64,000 bases of DNA from Pseudomonas fluorescens HK44 (GCF_000217955.3 NZ_AFOY02000014.1:80005-144004); one strand, 5' to 3'. Counted from the stretch's first letter, positions 27,564 through 36,887 are shown. Numbers and translations: made by a program. The notes: a model not told the origin generated them from the letters alone.

Positions 27564-28289
27564 ATGGAAGAACACGCAACAACCCTGGCAACAGGGCCAG
27601 TCTGTTTATTGGCCCCCGAACAGATTGCCGGTCCGTACTTCAGAAACCCCAGGTTGATCCGAAGAAACATCAGTGAAGGTGCCAGCGGTATTCCCTTGCT
27701 GCTCAAGCTGAACCTTGTCGATGTCAGCAGTTGCGAGCCGGTGACGGACGCCCTGGTGGACATCTGGCAATGCAATGCGCGAGGGGCCTATTCGGGCTGG
27801 AGCAAGATCAATCCGGATAAAGAGGTCGATGTCGGCAATATCGGCTCAGTCCCACGTACCGATGACGACACGTATTTGCGCGGTGGACAATTTACCGATC
27901 GCAAAGGTGTCGTCAGGTTTACCACGGTTTATCCGGGGTTTTATGCGGGGCGCAGCGTGCACATCCACGTTGCCGTTCGAATCGTAACCGACAGCAATCA
28001 TCTGGACGCGCGGCATGTTGCCTGGGTCGGTCAACTGTACCTTCCCGAGGTGACGTCACGTTCGGTACTGAGCGCCAAAGACTACACCGGGCGAGGCGTC
28101 TCGCCGCTGCGCAACGATCAGGACGAGCTTTTTACCCGGATGCGTGGGGAAGACTCGATCCTGAACGTTCACACCATTGCCCGTGATTCCTGGGAAGACG
28201 GCTATTTCGGGCAGTTGACCATCGGGATCGACAAGCGTGCGATGTCCGCTCAGATCAAACCCGAAGACTTCGATATCTACACCGTGTGA
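27564..28289 (+). CDS. intradiol ring-cleavage dioxygenase-like protein
   Basis: 241 residues with the protocatechuate/catechol dioxygenase fold. The iron ligands appear in place: Tyr in DIWQCNARGAYSGW, Tyr in TVYPGFYAGRSVHIHVAV, and the His-x-His of VHIHV. The N-terminal LLAPEQIAGPYF is typical. It is a single gene with no partner subunit, beta-ketoadipate genes or signal peptide. An aromatic diol substrate is likely but not identifiable. The start at 27564 has GGAGGA 15 bases upstream, slightly far. Confidence 0.82.
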   Translation: MEEHATTLATGPVCLLAPEQIAGPYFRNPRLIRRNISEGASGIPLLLKLNLVDVSSCEPVTDALVDIWQCNARGAYSGWSKINPDKEVDVGNIGSVPRTDDDTYLRGGQFTDRKGVVRFTTVYPGFYAGRSVHIHVAVRIVTDSNHLDARHVAWVGQLYLPEVTSRSVLSAKDYTGRGVSPLRNDQDELFTRMRGEDSILNVHTIARDSWEDGYFGQLTIGIDKRAMSAQIKPEDFDIYTV

Positions 28290-28324
28290 ACGCCGGGCGT
28301 GGTCACCACCCGGTGTTCGTCGCC

Positions 28325-29506
28325 TCAACTCAGTTCGATCAGGGCCTGAGCCAGCCGCTGCATTTCCTGTGCGGTACTGGTCAGGCCCGGTGTAATGCGA
28401 ATACAGCTGCCGCACGCCGAACCGTTGCGGGCCACGGTGAACAGGTTGTAGTCGTTGAGCAGGCGGTCGACCATCGCTTGCTGGTCGGCATGCCGGGTGA
28501 AACGCATCGAAGTGATACCGCAATACAGGCGCGGATCATCCGGGGTCATGACTTCAATGCCCTGCACATCGCGAACAGCCTTGACCCACAGATTGCGCAA
28601 GTAGTTAATCCGTGCACCCTTGGCGGCTGCGCCACCGATGGAACGATGTTCTTCGAACACCAGCGGCAAGGTCAGTAACGCCGCAATGTTTGGCGTGCTG
28701 TAAGGCGTGCGCGAGCGGATGTCGGTGAGCGGAAAGTGAAACTCGCCCATGTCCGGATCAATATCGGCCAGACGTTGTGGTGCGATGTAGATGAACCCCA
28801 GGGTCAACGGTGCACCGATCCATTTGTGCAGGTTGTAGCCGGCAAAAGAGATGCCCAGGTCATCAAGGTTGAATTCGATCTGACCGAGGGCGTGGGCGCC
28901 GTCGAGGATCACGTCGATCCCGTGCTCTTTGGCCGCCGCGGCAATTGCCTTGACCGGCATCACCAGGCCGGTGCGATGGGTGACGTGGGTCAGCGCCATC
29001 AGCTTGAGCCGTGGATGACGCACGAACGCCTCGCGGTAGCTCGCCACCAGTGTCTCGAAGCTGGCGGGATGAGCATGCTCGATTTCGATCACTTCGACGC
29101 CGCGATGGCGTGCCAGCCAGCGCATCGCACTTTTGACCGTGTCGTATTCCAGATCGCACAGCAGCACCTGATCGCCCGGCTGCAAGCCGTTGTAGTTGCG
29201 AATCAGCGATTGCAGCGCGTCTGAGGCGCTGCGTGTCAGGGCCACTGCCTCGGCGGGCACCTGCAGGAGCCCGGCTAGTTGCCCGCGTATTTCCACGCTT
29301 TCGAGTTTTTCGAAACGCTGGCGCACATGCACCGAGTTGCTGCGGTTGATGAGCTCGATGTTGCGCTGGTACTCCTCGACCACGGTGCGCGACATGCGGC
29401 CGAAGTAACCATTCTCCAGATTGATCGGACCTGGCTGGACCTCATAGCGGTCGGCGAATATCTGCCAAAAAGCTTCATCAAGGGCGCGGCGAGTGTTTTC
29501 TGGCAT
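28325..29506 (-). CDS. class V aminotransferase-fold PLP enzyme (isopenicillin-N-epimerase-like)
   Basis: 393 residues. PLP-binding features are SASDALQSLIRN (phosphate site), DVILDGAHALGQIEF (Asp on the pyridine N, His) and the Schiff-base Lys in GYNLHKWIGAPLTLGF. It groups with cysteine-desulfurase-like, CefD-like proteins of unknown substrate. It is downstream of, and 20 bp from, a DUF3820 gene on the same strand. No substrate can be assigned. Confidence 0.82.
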   Translation of the reverse strand: MPENTRRALDEAFWQIFADRYEVQPGPINLENGYFGRMSRTVVEEYQRNIELINRSNSVHVRQRFEKLESVEIRGQLAGLLQVPAEAVALTRSASDALQSLIRNYNGLQPGDQVLLCDLEYDTVKSAMRWLARHRGVEVIEIEHAHPASFETLVASYREAFVRHPRLKLMALTHVTHRTGLVMPVKAIAAAAKEHGIDVILDGAHALGQIEFNLDDLGISFAGYNLHKWIGAPLTLGFIYIAPQRLADIDPDMGEFHFPLTDIRSRTPYSTPNIAALLTLPLVFEEHRSIGGAAAKGARINYLRNLWVKAVRDVQGIEVMTPDDPRLYCGITSMRFTRHADQQAMVDRLLNDYNLFTVARNGSACGSCIRITPGLTSTAQEMQRLAQALIELS

Positions 29507-29526
29507 GGGGCGACTCGTTCAGTGGT

Positions 29527-29763
29527 TCAGTGGCGTGGTTTGGGTTTGCCATGTTTGGCGCGCAGCGGGTCGAGCAAGTCGGACAGGCCGTTGTGATCGA
29601 TTTCCTGCATCAGGGCCAGCAAGCCGCCCAGCTCACCGTGGGGGAAACCTTCGCGGGCGAACCAGTTCAGGTATTGACCGGGCAGGTCGGCAATGATGCG
29701 ACCCTTGTATTTGCCAAAGGGCATTTCGCGGGTGACCAGCAGTTCGAGCTTTTCGGGATTCAT
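29527..29763 (-). CDS. DUF3820 (QSregVF-type) small protein
   Basis: 78 residues from ATG 29763. The family signature MPFGKYKGRIIADLP-x-YLNWFAREGFP is clear; related short domains occur near exonuclease-like proteins and in a protein called a quorum-sensing-regulated virulence factor in P. aeruginosa. The function is unknown. The C terminus is basic (KHGKPKPRH). Its stop is 20 bp from the start of the aminotransferase, so the two are likely co-transcribed. Confidence 0.8.
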   Translation of the reverse strand: MNPEKLELLVTREMPFGKYKGRIIADLPGQYLNWFAREGFPHGELGGLLALMQEIDHNGLSDLLDPLRAKHGKPKPRH

Positions 29764-29965
29764 CGATCGGTCGTCTTGATTCAAACAGCGTGGAAAATAC
29801 AGGCATTCTGCATGCAGGCCAATTGACAGATCATGCAAATAACTCGGGTACAGATGTTTGGTAAAAATTTAACTTATTGAAATATAAGGTAAAAAATAAA
29901 CTCAAGAGCTGGCACACGAGATGCAGCGTTTTATGCAGTTCTCTCAGCCTGCGAGGAATTGAAAA

Positions 29966-30433
29966 ATGACTGACATCAATAAAGAAGTGATTTCAGTCCT
30001 GAACGACCTGATCGAGATCAGCAAGGACGGTCAGGAGGGTTTCAAGACCTGTGCCCAGGACATCCAGCATCCTGAACTCAAGGCGCTGTTTGTCAAACGC
30101 GCTGCCGAGTGCGCTACCGCCGCTGCCGAACTTCAACATACCGTGCGTTCGATAGGCGGCAATCCTGAGACCAGAACCCGTGTCGGCGGGGATAGGCATC
30201 GTCGTTGGGTCGGCCTCAAATCATTGGTCACCGGCAAGAGCGAAGAAGTGGTGCTCAACGAAGCCGAGCGTGGCGAGGACCATGCCCTGAAGGCTTACAA
30301 AGCAGCGCTCGAGAAGATCAACGAAGACAATCTGCTGGGGATTCGTGATCTGGTCGAACGTCAGTATCACGGTGCGCAACGCAATCACGATCAGGTCAAA
30401 GCCTTGCGTCACCAGGCTCGCGCCCGCTCGTAA
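29966..30433 (+). CDS. PA2169-family four-helix-bundle protein (DUF2383)
   Basis: 155 residues with the typical start MTDINKEVISVLNDLIEISKDG (part: VLNDLIEISKDG). Further on it has GFKTCAQDI, AAECATAAAELQ and a late ERGEDHALKAYKAALE. It is ferritin-like in fold prediction and often stress- or stationary-phase-associated. It has no catalytic motif that I can name. The ATG at 29966 follows GAGGAATTGAAAA. An AT-rich leader (29860-29950) is visible, and a 34-bp palindrome follows the stop. Confidence 0.85.
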   Translation: MTDINKEVISVLNDLIEISKDGQEGFKTCAQDIQHPELKALFVKRAAECATAAAELQHTVRSIGGNPETRTRVGGDRHRRWVGLKSLVTGKSEEVVLNEAERGEDHALKAYKAALEKINEDNLLGIRDLVERQYHGAQRNHDQVKALRHQARARS

Positions 30434-30457
30434 GTCGGTCAAAAACGCCTGAATCAA

Positions 30458-30491
30458 AAGATCGTTCCCACGCGAGCGTGGGAACGATCTT
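30458..30491. terminator. 34-bp perfect palindrome, probable bidirectional terminator
   Basis: AAGATCGTTCCCACGC and its exact complement are separated by two bases (GA) between convergent genes. The flanks (A-rich left, TTAA right) give weak U-tracts on both strands. The GTTCCCACGC-type palindrome is also a dispersed Pseudomonas repeat. Confidence 0.6.
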
Positions 30492-30518
30492 AACGATCAT
30501 AGAGGGGAGCGATGGGCA

Positions 30519-30989
30519 TCAGCCGATGCTGATCGCGGGCAGTGTCGGCAAGGTCACGGTCTGTTGCTTGCGCGGTGCGAGGATCTCGGCTTCGCCGTCC
30601 ACGACCAGCTCATCGCGCTGGTTGAATACCCGAGTGGCAATGCGCACGCGGAATTTTGGCAGTTTCTCGAGGATTTCCAGGCGTACGGTCAGGGTGTCGC
30701 CGATTTTTACCGGCTTCTGAAAGCTCATTTGCTGACCGATATAAATAGTCCCCGGTCCAGGCAGCTCGCAGGCGACGGCGGCGCTGATCAGCGCCCCGCT
30801 GAACATGCCGTGGGCGATGCGCTCCTTGAACATGCTCGCTGCCGCAAACTCGGCGTCCAGGTGCACCGGGTTGTGGTCTCCGGACATCGCCGCGAACAGC
30901 TGAATGTCGCGTTCCTCGACGGTCTTGCTGTAGCTGGCGGTCTGGCCGACTTCAAGGGCTTCGTATGGGATATTGGTAACCTGGGTCAT
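30519..30989 (-). CDS. MaoC-family (R)-specific enoyl-CoA hydratase (PhaJ-like)
   Basis: 156 residues, hot-dog fold. The catalytic hydratase-2 motif is FAAMSGDHNPVHLDAEFA (Asp and His) followed by AHGMFSGALISAA. It makes (R)-3-hydroxyacyl-CoA from enoyl-CoA, supplying PHA synthesis from fatty-acid oxidation. Gene order hydratase, lipase-like hydrolase, fadD2, fadD1 matches PA3302-PA3299 of P. aeruginosa, where the hydratase is PhaJ1. Confidence 0.85.
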   Translation of the reverse strand: MTQVTNIPYEALEVGQTASYSKTVEERDIQLFAAMSGDHNPVHLDAEFAAASMFKERIAHGMFSGALISAAVACELPGPGTIYIGQQMSFQKPVKIGDTLTVRLEILEKLPKFRVRIATRVFNQRDELVVDGEAEILAPRKQQTVTLPTLPAISIG

Positions 30990-31031
30990 GTGTCTTGAAT
31001 CCTGTGACGAGTTAAGTGTAATAGCCAGACA

Positions 31032-31976
31032 TTATTCGGTTCGGGGTGGCCGGCGATGGCTCAGTGTCTCAGCCAGCCATTTGAGCAGGTCCGCGGTCAC
31101 TTCATCGCGGTTGCTCTCGTTGAACAGTTCGTGCCGGGCTTGCGGGTAGATATTCAGCTGCATGCACTGGTTGCCGGCACTGCGCAGTGCGTCGGCCAGA
31201 GACTTGAGACGTTTGCCTTCGCTCACCGGATCACATTCGCCACCGATCACCAGCAACGGCAGGCCCGGGTCGATCTCCGCGAGATTGGACGCTTTGCTGA
31301 TTTGCTGCAAGCCGCCGAGCAGGTCGATCCATAGCTGGTTGGTGCAACGGTAGCCGCAGAGCGGGTCGTGGACGTACTTGTTGACTTCGTCCGGGTCGCG
31401 GCTGAGCCAGTCGAACCGGGTGCGATGGGGCTTGAAGGGCTTGTTGAATGAACCGAACGACAACCACTCGATCAATGCACTGCGACCGGTAGCTCCCTGA
31501 CGCCAGCGTTCGAAACGCGCAATCAGGCGCGCTACGCGATAGAGCGCAACTGGCTGGAAGTTCGAGCCACTGAGTACGGCGCCGTACAGGCTGGCGCTGT
31601 GATGCAGCAGGTACGCCTGGGCGATGTAGCTGCCCATGCTGTGACCCAACAGCACGATAGGGACGCCCGGATGGTGTTGGCCGATGTGTTGGTTAAGGCT
31701 GGCCAGGTCTCCGACCACTTTGTGCCAACCACCCTTGTCCGCGAAATGCCCGAGCACGCCGTTTTCGGCGGTTTTACCATGGCCGCGCTGGTCGAGCGCA
31801 TAGACGCCGTAACCCTCGGCACATAAAGCCTGCGCCAGCCGCGCATAACGACCGCTGTGTTCAGCCATACCGTGGGATAGCAGAATCACCGCCTTCAGCG
31901 GGCCTTCAGGCAGCCACTGGTTGACGAAGAGTCGACTGTGATCGCTCGCGGTCAACCAGAATGTCTCGTGGATCAT
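31032..31976 (-). CDS. alpha/beta hydrolase, monoacylglycerol-lipase-like
   Basis: 314 residues, serine hydrolase. The oxyanion/HG region is VILLSHGMAEHSGRYARLAQ, the nucleophile is in VLLGHSMGSYIAQ, the Asp is near LVIGGECDPVSEGKR, and the His is in YPQARHELFNES. It probably releases fatty acids from monoacylglycerols or lysophospholipids for the adjacent FadD enzymes. The ATG at 31976 follows AAGGA. No signal peptide, so cytoplasmic. It diverges from fadD2. Confidence 0.85.
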   Translation of the reverse strand: MIHETFWLTASDHSRLFVNQWLPEGPLKAVILLSHGMAEHSGRYARLAQALCAEGYGVYALDQRGHGKTAENGVLGHFADKGGWHKVVGDLASLNQHIGQHHPGVPIVLLGHSMGSYIAQAYLLHHSASLYGAVLSGSNFQPVALYRVARLIARFERWRQGATGRSALIEWLSFGSFNKPFKPHRTRFDWLSRDPDEVNKYVHDPLCGYRCTNQLWIDLLGGLQQISKASNLAEIDPGLPLLVIGGECDPVSEGKRLKSLADALRSAGNQCMQLNIYPQARHELFNESNRDEVTADLLKWLAETLSHRRPPRTE

Positions 31977-32204
31977 GGCGATTCCTTTGCACGGTTTTGT
32001 TTAGACGCGGCGTCGTTGCATTGTATAGCTCATCAACGGCAGGGCGTGCGATATGGGTGTCCCCCAGCAGCAAGATTCACGCTATCAATGAAACCGCTGC
32101 GTATATTTGCCTGAATCACCATAGCTGCTAGTGTCCCAGAAGCCCCGCTTTTCAGCGTCACACAGAGGCGGCCCGGATTTGCTCAGGTAAAGAGGACAAT
32201 TACA

Positions 32205-33893
32205 ATGCAACCTGATTTCTGGAATGACAAACGCCCGGCCGGCGTACCCAATGATATCGAACCGGGTGCCTACAAGTCGGTGATCGAGGTGTTCGAGCGT
32301 TCCTGCAAGAAATTCGCTGACCGTCCGGCCTTCAGCAACATGAGCGTGACGCTCACCTACGCCGAGCTTGAGCGCTACAGCACGGCGTTCGCTGGCTACC
32401 TGCAAACACAGACCGACCTGTTGCCCGGTGATCGCATCGCGGTGCAGATGCCCAATGTCCTGCATTACCCGATTGCCGTGTTCGGCGCGTTGCGTGCCGG
32501 GCTGATTGTGGTCAACACCAACCCGCTGTACACCGCACGGGAGATGCGTCACCAGTTCAAGGACTCCGGTGCCCGGGCGCTGGTGTACCTGAACATGTTC
32601 GGGCAGAAGGTCCAGGAAGTACTGCCCGACACCGAGATTCAGTACCTGATCGAAGCGAAGATGGGCGACCTGATGCCGACCGCCAAGGGTTGGCTGATCA
32701 ACACCGTGGTCGACAAGGTCAAGAAGATGGTCCCGACCTACGATCTGCCGCAGGCGATTTCCTTCAAGAGCGCGTTGCGCCTGGGTCGCGGTCAAAGCAT
32801 CAAGCCGTTGAAGGTCAGCCTCGACGATGTCGCCGTGCTGCAATACACCGGCGGCACTACGGGGTTGGCCAAGGGCGCGATGCTGACCCACGGCAATCTG
32901 GTCGCCAACATGCAGCAGGCCCGAGCCTGCCTCGGCCAGTTCGGCAGCGATGGCAAGCCGCTGCTGCGTGAAGGCCAGGAGGTGATGATTGCGCCGCTGC
33001 CGCTGTATCACATCTATGCCTTCACGGCGAACTGCATGTGCATGATGGTCACCGGCAATCACAATGTGTTGATCACCAATCCACGGGACATCGCCGGCTT
33101 CATAAAAGAGCTGAAAAACTGGCGGTTCTCGGCGCTATTGGGGCTCAACACGCTGTTTGTCGCGCTGATGGATCATCCAGACTTCAAGACCCTGGATTTC
33201 TCCAGCCTCAAACTCACCAACTCCGGCGGCACCGCACTGGTCAAGGCCACCGCCGAACGTTGGGAGCAGATAACCGGTTGCCGGATCACCGAAGGCTACG
33301 GCTTGACCGAAACCTCGCCAGTGGCCTGCACCAATCCGTATGGCGACAAGTCACGCATTGGCACGGTCGGCCTGCCAGTGCCGGGCACCACATTGAAAGT
33401 CATCAATGATGACGGTGTCGAACAACCCATGGGCGAGCGCGGCGAGCTGTGCATCAAGGGCCCGCAGATCATGAAAGGCTACTGGCAGAAGCCCGAAGCC
33501 ACCGCCGAAGTGCTGGATGCCGACGGCTGGTTCAAATCCGGTGACATCGCAGTAATCGACCCGGACGGGTTCGTACGGATTGTCGATCGCAAGAAAGACA
33601 TGATCATCGTCTCGGGTTTCAACGTGTACCCGAACGAGATCGAGGATGTGGTCATGGCGCACCCGAAAGTCGCCAACTGCGCGGTGATCGGTGTGCCGGA
33701 CGAACGTTCCGGGGAAGCGGTGAAGCTCTTCGTGGTAGCGCGTGAGGCGGGGATCAGCCTTGAAGAGCTGAAGGCCTACTGCAAGGAAAACTTCACCGCC
33801 TACAAGGTGCCCAAGCACATCGTGCTGCGCGAGTCGCTGCCGATGACGCCAGTGGGCAAGATCCTGCGACGGGAGCTGCGCGATATCGCGTAA
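32205..33893 (+). CDS. fadD2: long-chain fatty-acid-CoA ligase (FadD2-type)
   Basis: 562 residues, AMP-forming acyl-CoA synthetase at the inner membrane. The P-loop is YTGGTTGLAKGAMLTHGN, the A5 motif GYGLTETSPVA, the hinge/A8 DRKKDMIIVSGFNVYPNEIE (20 residues), and the catalytic Lys lies in TPVGKILRRELRD. The ATG at 32205 follows AGAGGA. It is paired with a second, similar fadD 398 bp downstream. The paralogue number follows the P. aeruginosa order and is inference. Confidence 0.92.
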   Translation: MQPDFWNDKRPAGVPNDIEPGAYKSVIEVFERSCKKFADRPAFSNMSVTLTYAELERYSTAFAGYLQTQTDLLPGDRIAVQMPNVLHYPIAVFGALRAGLIVVNTNPLYTAREMRHQFKDSGARALVYLNMFGQKVQEVLPDTEIQYLIEAKMGDLMPTAKGWLINTVVDKVKKMVPTYDLPQAISFKSALRLGRGQSIKPLKVSLDDVAVLQYTGGTTGLAKGAMLTHGNLVANMQQARACLGQFGSDGKPLLREGQEVMIAPLPLYHIYAFTANCMCMMVTGNHNVLITNPRDIAGFIKELKNWRFSALLGLNTLFVALMDHPDFKTLDFSSLKLTNSGGTALVKATAERWEQITGCRITEGYGLTETSPVACTNPYGDKSRIGTVGLPVPGTTLKVINDDGVEQPMGERGELCIKGPQIMKGYWQKPEATAEVLDADGWFKSGDIAVIDPDGFVRIVDRKKDMIIVSGFNVYPNEIEDVVMAHPKVANCAVIGVPDERSGEAVKLFVVAREAGISLEELKAYCKENFTAYKVPKHIVLRESLPMTPVGKILRRELRDIA

Positions 33894-34291
33894 TCGTTAA
33901 AGGCCGCGCTTCGCGCGATCGCGGGTAAGCCGTGCTCCTACAGGTTTAGTGTCGATCAGCCAATTGTGGCACGACACAAATCCGTAGGAGCAAGGCTTGC
34001 CCGCGATGCTTTTCAGTGGGGTAAAACGCCAATTTCAGAGCGTTTCAAGGGGGTATAGATTTTTTGCTCTAAAACAGACTATTTACAGGTCTTGAGTCAT
34101 TAAAGTGACTGTAGGGGCTTCTTTTGGCTCTAGTAGGGCCTTGGCAAAGCTGCTACTCTCGGCGCGCTTTGTGACTTCCCGGCCTGGGTAAAAGCCGGAT
34201 TCACCCAAAAAAGACACCAATAAAAAACACACACCAATAATAATCGCATCAAATGCGGTGAAGAATTCGCGTTGCTGAGGAGTGGGCTTCC
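33894..34291 (+). other. 398-bp gap between the fadD genes: REPIN and fadD1 leader
   Basis: The first ~115 bp hold a REP pair. The rest contains AAACGC-N10-GCGTTT (34024-34050) and a purine-rich leader with A-rich motifs (AATAATAA at 34236). GAGGAG precedes the fadD1 ATG. No gene or clear PsrA/FadR operator is recognised. Confidence 0.5.
33917..34009. repeat. REPIN, type C
   Basis: Inverted pair GCGGGTAAGCCGTGCTCCTAC / GTAGGAGCAAGGCTTGCCCGC (arms 33917-33944 and 33981-34009; cores shown in part). This is a third REP family, distinct from types A and B. Confidence 0.75.
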
Positions 34292-35992
34292 ATGATCGAA
34301 GACTTTTGGAAGGATAAGTACCCAGCTGGAATTGCTGCCGAGATCAATCCAGACGAGTATCCGAATATTCAGGCAGTGTTAAAGCAATCCTGCCAACGCT
34401 TCGCCAACAAACCGGCCTTTAGTAACCTCGGCAAGACACTCACCTACGGTGAGCTGTACGAATTGTCCGGTGCTTTTGCCGCTTACCTGCAACAGCATAC
34501 CGATTTGCAGCCGGGCGATCGAATTGCCGTACAACTGCCAAACCTGCTGCAATACCCGATCGCCGTGTTTGGTGCCATCCGCGCCGGCTTGATCGTGGTC
34601 AACACCAACCCGCTGTACACCGCGCGGGAAATGGAACACCAATTCAACGATTCCGGCGCCAAGGCGCTGGTGTGTCTGGCGAACATGGCGCACCTGGCCG
34701 AGGCCGTGGTGCCCAAGACGGGCGTCAAGCACGTCATCGTCACCGAAGTGGCCGACCTGCTGCCACCGCTCAAGCGCCTGCTGATCAACAGCGTCATCAA
34801 GTACCTGAAGAAGATGGTCCCGGCCTATCACCTGCCCAAGGCCGTCAAGTTCAATGACGTGTTGAGCAAAGGCCACGGTCAGCCCGTGACCGAAGCCAAC
34901 CCTGCCAGCAGCGACGTTGCCGTGCTGCAATACACCGGCGGCACTACCGGCGTGGCCAAGGGTGCAATGCTGACCCACCGCAATCTGGTGGCGAACATGA
35001 TGCAGTGCAGGGCGCTGATGGGGTCCAACCTGAATGAAGGTTGCGAAATCCTCATCACGCCGCTGCCGCTGTACCACATCTATGCCTTCACCTTTCATTG
35101 CATGGCAATGATGCTGATTGGCAACCACAACATCCTGATCAGCAACCCGCGTGACCTGCCGGCGATGGTCAAGGAACTGTCGAAATGGAAATTCAGCGGT
35201 TTCGTCGGCCTGAACACCTTGTTTGTGGTGCTGTGCAACAACGAAGCGTTCCGCAAACTGGACTTCTCAGGCCTGAAAATCACCTTGTCCGGTGGCATGG
35301 CCCTGCAACTGGCCGCTGCCGAACGCTGGAAAGCCGTCACCGGTTGCGCCATCTGCGAAGGTTACGGCATGACCGAAACCAGCCCGGTGGCCAGCGTCAA
35401 TCCAAGCCAGAACATTCAGGTGGGCACGATCGGTATTCCGGTTCCGTCGACCCTGTGCAAAGTCATCGATGACGCCGGCGTTGAACAGGCGCTGGGCGAA
35501 ATCGGTGAGCTGTGCGTGAAAGGTCCGCAAGTGATGAAGGGCTACTGGCTGCGCCAGGAAGCCACCGATGAAATCCTCGACAGCGAAGGCTGGTTGAAGA
35601 CCGGTGATATCGCGCTGATCCAGCCAGATGGCTACATGCGCATTGTCGATCGCAAGAAAGACATGATTCTGGTCTCCGGTTTCAACGTCTACCCGAACGA
35701 GCTCGAAGACGTACTGGCGACCTTGCCTGGCGTGCTGCAATGTGCAGCCATTGGTGTACCGGACGAGAAGTCGGGCGAGGCGATCAAGATTTTCATCGTC
35801 GCCAAACCGGGCGTAACCCTGACCAAAGAGCAGGTGATGACGCACATGCGCGCCAACGTCACCGGCTACAAAGTACCGAAAGCCATCGAGTTCCGCGATG
35901 CGCTGCCGACCACCAACGTCGGCAAGATCCTGCGTCGCGAACTGCGTGACGAAGAGCTGAAGAAACTCGGCTTGAAGAAGGTCAGCGCATAA
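34292..35992 (+). CDS. fadD1: long-chain fatty-acid-CoA ligase (FadD1-type)
   Basis: 566 residues, same architecture as the preceding fadD: YTGGTTGVAKGAMLTHRN, GYGMTETSPVA, DRKKDMILVSGFNVYPNELE, TNVGKILRRELRDEELKKLG (each 20 residues or fewer). It has its own long leader and REPIN-separated promoter region, so differential expression of the two paralogues is likely. It activates exogenous fatty acids for beta-oxidation. A strong terminator follows. Confidence 0.93.
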   Translation: MIEDFWKDKYPAGIAAEINPDEYPNIQAVLKQSCQRFANKPAFSNLGKTLTYGELYELSGAFAAYLQQHTDLQPGDRIAVQLPNLLQYPIAVFGAIRAGLIVVNTNPLYTAREMEHQFNDSGAKALVCLANMAHLAEAVVPKTGVKHVIVTEVADLLPPLKRLLINSVIKYLKKMVPAYHLPKAVKFNDVLSKGHGQPVTEANPASSDVAVLQYTGGTTGVAKGAMLTHRNLVANMMQCRALMGSNLNEGCEILITPLPLYHIYAFTFHCMAMMLIGNHNILISNPRDLPAMVKELSKWKFSGFVGLNTLFVVLCNNEAFRKLDFSGLKITLSGGMALQLAAAERWKAVTGCAICEGYGMTETSPVASVNPSQNIQVGTIGIPVPSTLCKVIDDAGVEQALGEIGELCVKGPQVMKGYWLRQEATDEILDSEGWLKTGDIALIQPDGYMRIVDRKKDMILVSGFNVYPNELEDVLATLPGVLQCAAIGVPDEKSGEAIKIFIVAKPGVTLTKEQVMTHMRANVTGYKVPKAIEFRDALPTTNVGKILRRELRDEELKKLGLKKVSA

Positions 35993-36028
35993 AACAAAAA
36001 GCCCCGCAGATGCGGGGCTTTTGTTTTC
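35993..36028 (+). terminator. rho-independent terminator after fadD1
   Basis: Stem GCCCCGCA / TGCGGGGC with a GA loop, extended by AAACAAAAA / TTTTGTTT on both sides, so it works on either strand. Confidence 0.9.
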
Positions 36029-36048
36029 AGCGATACTGGATCGTTTTT

Positions 36049-36180
36049 TGTGGCGAGGGAGCTTGCTCCCGCTGGGGCGCGAAGCGACCCCAAAACCAGA
36101 CGGCGTCTATCCAGTATCTGTATGACGACTGCTTCGCCCGAACGCGGACCGGCCGGCGGGAGCAAGCTCCCTCGCCACAG
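36049..36180. repeat. REPIN, type B
   Basis: Inverted pair of TGTGGCGAGGGAGCTTGCTC and complement between the fadD1 terminator and the next minus-strand gene. Confidence 0.85.
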
Positions 36181-36187
36181 GGAGTCG

Positions 36188-36565
36188 TTACAGGCGGAAC
36201 GGCGCGAAGTTGACGTTGGTGCCGGCCGGGCGCATGTCCTGAAGGTACGAGTCCTTGTCGGCGCTCAGTTCCAGGCTCAGGGCCGCCTTGCGCTTGCCTT
36301 CGTTGCGCACCACCAGGCCTTCGAGCTTCTCGCGCAGGAACACCGTCGGTACTTTCAGGTGCAGCAGTTCGTCGGTGGCGGGCGTGTACATCAGCAGGTG
36401 AACCCATTCGTACTGACCAATGGCCAGGCGCGCAACCGGGATATCAAACCACCAGATATTGCGGTTGCGGTTCAATTCGGTGAAATGGCAGTTGTTGACG
36501 CCAAGCACTGCACCGCCGAGTTCCTGGTTTCTGCGGGCAATGGCCTGCTTTTTATCAAGTTTCAT
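36188..36565 (-). CDS. conserved hypothetical protein, 125 residues
   Basis: Not recognised. From ATG 36565 (AGGA five bases upstream) the protein starts MKLDKKQAIARRNQELGGAV and is soluble, basic at the N terminus, with no membrane segment or signal peptide. Central WWFDIPVARLAIGQYEWVHLL and LHLKVPTVFLREKLEGLVVR suggest beta-rich structure (quoted in part: WWFDIPVARLAIG; KVPTVFLREKLEGL). Its place next to the fadD cluster resembles the hypothetical gene beside fadD1 in P. aeruginosa. Function unknown. Confidence 0.65.
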   Translation of the reverse strand: MKLDKKQAIARRNQELGGAVLGVNNCHFTELNRNRNIWWFDIPVARLAIGQYEWVHLLMYTPATDELLHLKVPTVFLREKLEGLVVRNEGKRKAALSLELSADKDSYLQDMRPAGTNVNFAPFRL

Positions 36566-36887
36566 AACGTTCCTACGGGATTGGATCTTCAGCGCCACGG
36601 CCTGAATACGTTGCGCATTCTCGGGGCAAAGCCTGCAAACATAAAGCCCAACCTGCATGTGCGGATGAAATGACACAGTGAAAATAAATGAAACGCTGTG
36701 CAACGCTCGCCGGTCAACCCCTGTCAGCGCAGGGTGACGGCCATCCACGAATGGACGTTTTTATGTCAGCTATTGATATCCACTCCTCCCGAAATTGTTC
36801 CAACGTCACCAAGTAGGTTACTTTGGTGTAGGAAACGGCCCCTGAGTCGCCCCCGACTTCAACCTTTTTGCGGCGAAAGGAGACGCT

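Noticed and set aside
36566..36748. Upstream extension of the 125-residue hypothetical protein
   Set aside because: No ribosome site or protein-like composition; ATG 36565 has AGGA at correct spacing.
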